In this document: positions 59,001 through 64,000 of the stretch, one piece after another
How the letters are laid out: each line of letters opens with the position of its first letter
Numbering within the stretch: position 1 is the stretch's first letter
DNA from: Micromonospora trifolii
GTDB taxonomy: Bacteria > Actinomycetota > Actinomycetes > Mycobacteriales > Micromonosporaceae
Length of the DNA stretch: 64,000 nucleotides
Assembly: GCF_022229005.1 (NCBI RefSeq)
Contig: NZ_JAKKFD010000027.1
Coordinates: forward strand, 92,175 to 156,174
Reading direction: 5' to 3'
Program-made: the position numbers and the translations under genes
Notes under the pieces: generated by a model
The model's database searches: none
What the model saw: only the letters and a program-made list of their open reading frames with translations
What the model was told of the DNA's origin: nothing

Positions 59001-60976
59001 GTGACCGTGTCGGAGGCGGCCGAGGCGATCCGGATCCGGGGCGCCAGCGCGACCAGCGTGCCGGCCACGAACAGGGTGATCAGGACCGCGGCAGTGAGGG
59101 TGGGGCTGGCCAGGCTGGCGCCCGCGCCGAACAGGCCGACCACTGCCGCCCCGATGGCGTGCGCCACTGCGGCCCGGTCGGTGCGGGCGGAGAGCCCGAT
59201 CACCCCGATGCCGATCGCGGTGATCACCATTGGCCAGGGTGCCGTCGCCCAGCCGAGACCGAACGAGGCCGGGACGGCCAGCGCGGTCAGCGCCGCGCCG
59301 GCGACCGCGAACTCCCGGCGGATCTCGGTGGGCAGGGCCAGCACCGCCGCGATGGTGAGCAGGAACGCGGCACCCGCGAGCTGCCAGGTGGTCGGCCCGA
59401 CGGCAGCGGCCAACTCGCCCGGGTATCGGCTGAGGTCGGGGTTCCAGGCGGGCAGGGCCGCCCGGACCGGTGCCACCCCGGCGCGTAGCGCGCCACCGGC
59501 GACAACCAGACCACTGACGGTCAGCGCCACCGCGGAGGCGATCTGTGGACCACGTCGGGCCGCCTCCGGGACCGCCCGCACCGCCAGCCCGGTCACAGTG
59601 ATGACCGCCGCGATCAGCAGCAGCGCCCGGCCGGGGAGTGCCACCGACGCGATTCGGCTGAGTGAGCCGATCACCGCCAGGGTGACGATGCCGGCCGCGA
59701 CGTCGGGCAGCGGCGGGCGACGCAGCACCAGCGCGCCGGCCAGCCCGATCATGGCGGCCAGCAGCAGCACCACCCCGGCGCCGGTCGCTGTCGGCACGGT
59801 CTCTGCCCGCAGCAGGGCGGTGACCGCGTACGCCAGCGAGACGGCGACCGCCAGGGCGTGCAGCAACCAGGTCAGCTCACGCAGGCCGGGCACCGGGCGG
59901 GTCGGCTGGGGGTCGGCGGAGCCGGCGGTGGCGTCGATCAGCTCGGCGGCCTCCTCCGGGTCGCCCTCCGGCCGGCTCTCCGCGTCGCGTTCATGGGACG
60001 CGGACGGCGTGCCCGGCGACGGCAGGTCCTGCCGGACGGGGCGCTCGACGGTCACGCCGGAACGGGCCAGGCCGAGGTTGACGAGGGCGACCAGGGCCAG
60101 CACCAGCGCCCAGCCGCCCGGGCCGGTGATCTGGTCGTACGCCAGCAGGGGCAGCACCGGCTGCGCGGCGAGCACCGTGGCGAAGCGGGGCGCGCGTAGA
60201 CCGGTCCAGCCGGCGTACCCGAATGCGACGGCGGCGGTGACCGCGAAGATCACCCCGGCGAAGACCGTGCCGGAGCCGCCGCCGGCGCCGATCCGGTCCA
60301 CCGCCCAGAGCGCGTTGCCGGCGAGCGGCACCAGCAGCAGGCCGACCGCGGCGATGGTCTCGGCGGTCGAGGTGAGCCCGCGCCGGGCCAGTGCCGGTGG
60401 GGCGAGCAGCATCAGCACGGTGGCCAGGAGCAGGATGCCGAGCCGGGCCAGCGCGTCCATCGAGCTGGTGGCCACCGCGGCGAAGACCACAGCGGCCACG
60501 CCGAGCAGCAACGCGCCCAGCCCGAGCGGGATGTTCTGCACCTCGCGCGAGGACGCCTCCGGCGGGTGTTCCGGGTCGTCGGCGTCCAGCCAGGCGGCCC
60601 GGGGCGGGGGCGGCGGCGGATCCTCCGGGGCGGGCGGAGTGCCCTGGCGGGGCACCCGGGGCGGCGGGCCCATTGTGGCGGTCGGTGGCCGCCGGCCGGG
60701 ACGGCGGCGCAGCACCCGGCGTGGCCGGGTGGCCTGCTTGATCCGCTCCTCGCCGGCGTGGGCGAGGATGTCCCGCTGGAAGAGGGCGGCCTGCATCTTG
60801 GCGGCGATCTGCCGCTGCTCGCGGGCGATGGCGGCGTCGCGCGCCTTCATCTCCGCGATCGAGCGCTCAATGTCGGCCAGGTGCTCGACCCACTGTGGTT
60901 GATCTGCCCCACAGTGCGGGCATCGGACGGCCGGCTTGATCTCCCGGCCGCACGAGGAGCATTGAAAGGTCGCCAC
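56081..60976 (-). CDS. Giant multi-pass membrane protein, SCO7613-like
   Basis: Encodes 1631 residues. Cys6, Cys9, Cys19 and Cys22 form a zinc ribbon, followed by a coiled coil (about 25-80) and a Pro/Arg-rich linker; from about residue 145 the protein is almost continuous hydrophobic helices, perhaps forty. The layout is that of proteins annotated SCO7613 C-terminal domain membrane proteins. Function is unknown. The GTG start follows GGAGGGG. Local sequence similarity between blocks suggests internal duplication. The gene ends near copy 3 of the palindrome. Confidence 0.8.
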   Translation of the reverse strand: MATFQCSSCGREIKPAVRCPHCGADQPQWVEHLADIERSIAEMKARDAAIAREQRQIAAKMQAALFQRDILAHAGEERIKQATRPRRVLRRRPGRRPPTATMGPPPRVPRQGTPPAPEDPPPPPPRAAWLDADDPEHPPEASSREVQNIPLGLGALLLGVAAVVFAAVATSSMDALARLGILLLATVLMLLAPPALARRGLTSTAETIAAVGLLLVPLAGNALWAVDRIGAGGGSGTVFAGVIFAVTAAVAFGYAGWTGLRAPRFATVLAAQPVLPLLAYDQITGPGGWALVLALVALVNLGLARSGVTVERPVRQDLPSPGTPSASHERDAESRPEGDPEEAAELIDATAGSADPQPTRPVPGLRELTWLLHALAVAVSLAYAVTALLRAETVPTATGAGVVLLLAAMIGLAGALVLRRPPLPDVAAGIVTLAVIGSLSRIASVALPGRALLLIAAVITVTGLAVRAVPEAARRGPQIASAVALTVSGLVVAGGALRAGVAPVRAALPAWNPDLSRYPGELAAAVGPTTWQLAGAAFLLTIAAVLALPTEIRREFAVAGAALTALAVPASFGLGWATAPWPMVITAIGIGVIGLSARTDRAAVAHAIGAAVVGLFGAGASLASPTLTAAVLITLFVAGTLVALAPRIRIASAASDTVTAWAAGGAAFALPGAVAAFVAATMPTEPTLTPASLREVTVPVLAASFLAVCVTLGYAAVVQVSQRHIPAPLSVGTGLGALMVTAAAFGAPGATVADAWVGALLLVAAVLLFLAPSIDAGRRADLTLDGSDLAAAAVTTALIATLVRIGAVLAPGGQLAVAAALLLVVAVGARSMPEEWRRGPILGLTVGGALIGVLAGWSAVRGGVGVLATPGPIWRGDLSDWPAAPVGGATWQAPVALALLALAAGILLPPPWRWDVSGVAVVLATIGAPAAFDLAWWSPVLVGGMVATVFGMAAVATEEARAGLSRATVAGVVALHAAGAGLVRPWTTALALGSIALIGVVVAMLARVLAGPQVTDIDTEGMPPHLAQIGGAAIGAALLALPGAVAALSAEFEHSAQVVLTAALAATSLGLAAVAAVRRQVPQYLPWVSVAVVGGATISALAAIPTGLAAGVYAAAAALLGVLAELIRAATVPPTSAAQPVRRWAVRLDGALRRLPDDPERRRWRVNPAAGALAAAALPTALALASIAPALVTALVEPHRTLTRIWQGPPPELLTPPSDVVNPTHVLTALLLTATAALAATGFSGGRRSRAVPVVLPGAAVTLLIAPIALGQGWPASTVAALSVFTIAMLGLALTPPPPLVERARSLRLARVLVFAMGLAGGSAGLAGSLADRQMTLFTLGSAVGVGAVAALFGTTQRARILGWLFASLMAQLFVLTAGLVAGLAAVWSAFGVLAVGAVLQVLAATLPRLRRPEAQREASTVEWTGYAAALIALALAFDSPRHIAALLAAWGAVLGVAATRPGRRPVERRILFWAVVVCEITAWWILMRVADVALPEAYTLPFAVLALLVGVLELRHRPDMSSWVAYGPALVTAFVPTLAIVLATESSTVRQMLLLLGAVAVLIFGSSSQQQAPVIVGASVTAITAIHALFSLGPWLALIPVGILLLVLGASNERRRRAQERLQTALRGMR

Positions 60977-61074
60977 GACACCCCTCCACCCGCACTGTGG
61001 ACTCCCACTGTCGCAGCATGCCCAAAGCTGGCGCGGATTTCGACTCTTGTCGGCGGGTCCGGGGCAAACAAAGA

Positions 61075-61112
61075 CACCGGCCGGTCATCGAATGCTCGAT
61101 GACCGGCCGGTG
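61075..61112 (-). terminator. Terminator of the UDP-glucose dehydrogenase gene
   Basis: A perfect 17-bp stem (61075-61091 with 61096-61112) with a 4-nt loop is followed in the minus direction by TCTTTGTTTG, the clearest intrinsic terminator in the window. Confidence 0.85.
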
Positions 61113-61126
61113 GGGCGTCGGTTCCG

Positions 61127-62554
61127 TCAGGGGCGACCCATGCCCCGGTACTCCCAGCCGGCCTGGGTCCACAGTGCCGGGTCGAGGCAGTTGCGGCCGT
61201 CGACGACCTTGCGACCCTTGACCAACTCGCCGAGGGCGACCGGGTCGGCGTTGCGGAAGTCGGCCCACTCGGTGAGGACGCAGACCAGGTCGGCGTCGTT
61301 GACCGCCTCGTTGATGCTGCTCTCGTAGGTCAACTCGGGAACCGCGCGGCGGGCGTTCTCGGTGCCCTGCGGGTCGTACACGTGCACGTCGGCGCCGGCC
61401 TTGTGCAGCAGCGCGGCGACGGCGAGCGCCGGGGCGTCGCGGACGTCGTCGGTGTTGGGCTTGAAGGTGGCGCCGAGCACGGCGATCCGGGTGCCGGAGA
61501 AGTCCGGGCCGGCCGGGCCGGAGCGGCGGCCGAGCAGGTCCGCGGCGAGCTGGAGCACCCGGGTACGGCGACGCAGGTTGATCAGGTCGACCTCGTGCAG
61601 GAAGCGCAGCGCCTCGCCGGCGCCCAGCTCCTGGGCGCGGGCCTGGAAGGCCCGGATGTCCTTGGGCAGGCAGGCGCCTCCGAAGCCGAGGCCGGCCTGG
61701 AGGAACCGGTTGCCGATCCGCGGGTCGTAGCCGATCGCGCGGGCCAGTTGGGTGACGTCGCCGCCAGAGGCCTCGCAGACCTCGGCCATCGCGTTGATGA
61801 AGGAGATCTTGGTGGCCAGGAAGGCGTTCGCGGCGACCTTGACCAGCTCGGCGGTGGAGAAGTCGGTGACCACCAGGGGCACCTCGCGGTCCTCCGTGGC
61901 GGCCAGGTCGAACACGCCCTTGTGCGCGGCGTAGAGCATGCCGTTGGCCCACTCGCTCTTGACGCCGACCACGATCCGGTTGGGCCGCAGGACGTCGTCG
62001 ACGGCGAAGCCCTCCTGGAGGAACTCGGGGCTCCACGCCACCTCGACGTCCAGGTCGTTCGGGGTGTGCTTCCCGACGAGCTGCTCGACCCACTCGGCGG
62101 TGCCGACCGGCACGGTGGACTTGCCGACGATCAACGCCTTGCGGGTCAGGTGCTGCGCGAGGCTGGTGACCGACGCCTCGACGTACGACAGGTCGGCGCC
62201 CATGCCGTCGGCCCGCTGGGGGGTGCCGACGCAGATGAAGTGCACGTCACCGAAGTCGGCGGTCTCGGCGATGTCGGTGCTGAACCGGAGGCGGCCGGCG
62301 GCGAGGTTGCGCCGGAGCAGCTCGTCCAGGCCGGGCTCGTGGATCGGCACCTGACCGGCGTTGAGCATCGCGATCTTGTCGGCGTCGACGTCGAACCCGA
62401 GGACCTCGTACCCCAGTTCGGCGTAGCAGATGGCGTACGTCGCACCGAGGTAACCCGTCCCTAGGAACGTCACCCGCGGCCGGGGTGCGCCCGAGGGCGG
62501 AGTCACCGCGGCGATGGCGGGGGTCGGCTGGATGGTGGGGTAGGGGATCGTCAC
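61127..62554 (-). CDS. UDP-glucose 6-dehydrogenase
   Basis: Encodes 475 residues from the GTG at 62554, chosen because GGAGAAG is 8 nt upstream; an ATG at 62599 lacks a ribosome binding site. NAD binds FLGTGYLGATYA (30-41), the nucleophile is the Cys in GFGGACLPKD near residue 295, and NTDDVRDAPAL and VVDGRNCLDP follow. It makes UDP-glucuronate, or a related UDP-uronate, for cell-wall glycans. UDP-ManNAc dehydrogenases share the fold, but the motifs favour UDP-glucose. Confidence 0.9.
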   Translation of the reverse strand: MTIPYPTIQPTPAIAAVTPPSGAPRPRVTFLGTGYLGATYAICYAELGYEVLGFDVDADKIAMLNAGQVPIHEPGLDELLRRNLAAGRLRFSTDIAETADFGDVHFICVGTPQRADGMGADLSYVEASVTSLAQHLTRKALIVGKSTVPVGTAEWVEQLVGKHTPNDLDVEVAWSPEFLQEGFAVDDVLRPNRIVVGVKSEWANGMLYAAHKGVFDLAATEDREVPLVVTDFSTAELVKVAANAFLATKISFINAMAEVCEASGGDVTQLARAIGYDPRIGNRFLQAGLGFGGACLPKDIRAFQARAQELGAGEALRFLHEVDLINLRRRTRVLQLAADLLGRRSGPAGPDFSGTRIAVLGATFKPNTDDVRDAPALAVAALLHKAGADVHVYDPQGTENARRAVPELTYESSINEAVNDADLVCVLTEWADFRNADPVALGELVKGRKVVDGRNCLDPALWTQAGWEYRGMGRP

Positions 62555-62804
62555 GCCTGTCTTCTCCGCTCGCGCTGGCGTCGCGTCGTCGCGTCGCATT
62601 CTGCTGCGGCGCCTGGGCGGGGCACCGGAGGGTGGCTCACTGTCTCAATCTCCATCATCGCTGAGCGCGTAAGGTGCACCATCTTGCCCATACCTACGCG
62701 CCGGTAACATCACCTGAACTGCAGTCGCTAGTCTTCAGTCTGCGCGGTCGGCGGTCAGGAGTCGTCACAGACTGCGCATGATAGTGGTGAAGGGGAGGGC
62801 CGAG

Positions 62805-63971
62805 ATGGCCGCAGGGGAGTCGTTCGACGTGTACCGGTTGCCCGAGGAGCACCAGGCGATCCGGGAAGCCGTGCGAGAGGTCTGCGCCGCGAAGGTGGCT
62901 CCGCACGCCGCGGAGGCCGACGAGACCGGGGAGTTTCCCAAGGCGTCCTACGACGCGCTGCGAGCTGCCGACTTCCACGCACCGCACATCCCCGAGGAGT
63001 ACGGCGGCGCGGGCGCGGACGCGCTGGCCACCGCCATCGTCATCGAAGAGGTGGCCCGCGCCTGCGCCTCCTCCTCGCTGATCCCGGCGGTGAACAAACT
63101 CGGCACCATGCCGCTGTTGTTGTCCGGTTCCGCCGATCTCAAGAGCCGTTATCTGACTCCGGTCGCCGCCGGTGACGCGATGTTCTCGTACTGCCTCTCC
63201 GAACCGGAGGCGGGCAGCGACGCGGCGTCGATGACCACCAGGGCGGTACGTGACGGGGATCACTGGGTGCTCAACGGCGTGAAGCGCTGGATCACGAACG
63301 CCGGGGTGTCCGAGTTCTACACCGTCTTCGCCGTCACCGACCCGTCCGCCCGGTCCCGGGGCATCTCGGCCTTCGTGGTCGAGAAGTCCGATGCCGGGGT
63401 GAGCTTCGGCGCGCCGGAGAAGAAGCTCGGCATCAAGGGCTCGCCCACCCGCGAGGTCTACCTCGACAACGTGCGAATCCCGGCCGACCGGATGATCGGC
63501 GCTGAGGGCACCGGCTTCGCGACCGCTATGAAGACCCTGGACCACACCCGGGTCACCATCGCCGCGCAGGCCGTCGGGATCGCGCAGGGCGCCCTCGACT
63601 ACGCCAAGGGGTACGTGGCCGAGCGTCGACAGTTCGGCAAGGCGGTCGCCGAGTTCCAGGGGATCCAGTTCATGCTCGCCGACATGGGCATGAAGCTCGA
63701 GGCGGCCCGGCAGCTCACGTACGCGGCGGCGGGCAAGTCGGAGCGGGGCGACGCGGATCTGACCTACTTCGGCGCGGCGGCCAAGTGCTTCGCCTCGGAC
63801 GCCGCCATGGAGATCACCACCGACGCGGTGCAGCTGCTCGGTGGCTACGGCTACACGCGGGACTACCCGGTCGAGCGGATGATGCGGGACGCCAAGATCA
63901 CCCAGATCTACGAGGGCACCAACCAGGTGCAGCGGATCGTCATGGCGCGGCAGCTGCTGGCAGACATCTAG
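62805..63971 (+). CDS. Acyl-CoA dehydrogenase
   Basis: Encodes 388 residues. FAD and substrate sites are in CLSEPEAGSDAASM and RWITNAGVSEFY, and the catalytic base is Glu in IYEGTNQVQR near residue 370. It introduces the alpha-beta double bond in acyl-CoA. The ATG has GGGGAGGG upstream. The 250-bp gap before it holds the promoters of this gene and of the divergent dehydrogenase; TAGTCT about 62725 is one possible -10. With the thiolase at 34.2 kb it is a beta-oxidation candidate. Confidence 0.92.
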   Translation: MAAGESFDVYRLPEEHQAIREAVREVCAAKVAPHAAEADETGEFPKASYDALRAADFHAPHIPEEYGGAGADALATAIVIEEVARACASSSLIPAVNKLGTMPLLLSGSADLKSRYLTPVAAGDAMFSYCLSEPEAGSDAASMTTRAVRDGDHWVLNGVKRWITNAGVSEFYTVFAVTDPSARSRGISAFVVEKSDAGVSFGAPEKKLGIKGSPTREVYLDNVRIPADRMIGAEGTGFATAMKTLDHTRVTIAAQAVGIAQGALDYAKGYVAERRQFGKAVAEFQGIQFMLADMGMKLEAARQLTYAAAGKSERGDADLTYFGAAAKCFASDAAMEITTDAVQLLGGYGYTRDYPVERMMRDAKITQIYEGTNQVQRIVMARQLLADI

Positions 63972-64000
63972 GACGGGTGTCCGGCGCTCCGGGATCCCGG

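Noticed and set aside
57302..59488. Long open frame antisense to the giant membrane protein
   Set aside because: Composition is dominated by Gly, Arg, Asp and Gln in repetitive runs and no ribosome binding site or motif exists; the membrane-helix frame on the other strand is clearly coding.

Overview
The window is chromosomal DNA of a high-GC actinobacterium, most likely a member of the Micromonosporaceae such as Micromonospora; the genus is inferred, not proven. Supporting signs are GC-rich third codon positions, frequent GTG/TTG starts, a mycothiol S-conjugate amidase (mca), the actinobacterial gene order eno - ftsB-like - DUF501 - argA - ppx, many leaderless promoters (TAnnnT followed 6-9 nt later by the start codon), and a tRNA-Leu with a UAA anticodon that corresponds to the Streptomyces developmental tRNA bldA. 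I see no phage, transposon, CRISPR array or other clear mobile element; this is mostly core chromosome.

Layout. 1-6.4 kb: end of a secreted protein gene, rmuC, a Gly/Asp-tailed membrane protein, ppc, and a YhgE/DUF3533-like membrane protein. 6.7-14 kb: mfd, a SurA-like lipoprotein, mazG and a DUF885 peptidase, interrupted by two long palindromes. 14-20 kb: a NudC-like Nudix enzyme and a lipoprotein run divergently from eno, followed by ftsB-like, DUF501 and argA, an apparent PHB-depolymerase remnant, and ppx. 20.2-28.4 kb: a padR/HAAS pair, a Cys-containing membrane protein, dienelactone hydrolase, a type 5 uracil-DNA glycosylase, then a MoxR/DUF58/DUF4129 operon whose intercistronic gaps carry the same short repeat. 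28.5-34.2 kb: ndh, a large membrane protein, the bldA-type tRNA, and two tandem Bax-inhibitor-1 paralogs. 34.2-46.7 kb: thiolase, paired SGNH hydrolases, cystathionine beta-synthase, rnz with a long structured leader, msrA, a HIT protein, metB (the trans-sulfuration partner of the CBS gene), an amidase and ilvA. 46.8-55.9 kb: greA, DUF4307, mca, a GGDEF-EAL protein preceded by a coupled mini-ORF, a DUF255 protein, and purK-purE. 56-64 kb: a 1631-residue membrane protein, a UDP-glucose dehydrogenase and an acyl-CoA dehydrogenase.

The most interesting signals are not classical genes. (1) A ~235-nt RNA on the minus strand ahead of rnz has its own promoter, a strong ribosome binding site, a 12-codon mini-ORF, and a long-range stem that sequesters the end of that mini-ORF next to a multibranched GC-rich stem; this has the layout of a translation-dependent attenuator. 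(2) The bldA-type tRNA is accompanied by only two TTA codons in the window, one at codon 15 of the DUF885 peptidase gene and one in ilvA. (3) Palindromes sharing the core CGATCTTGCACTT lie between three separate convergent gene pairs, and two unrelated palindromes of similar build lie elsewhere. (4) About 14 genes show a -10 element placed for leaderless transcription. All structural statements come from reading the sequence by eye; no searches or folding programs were run.
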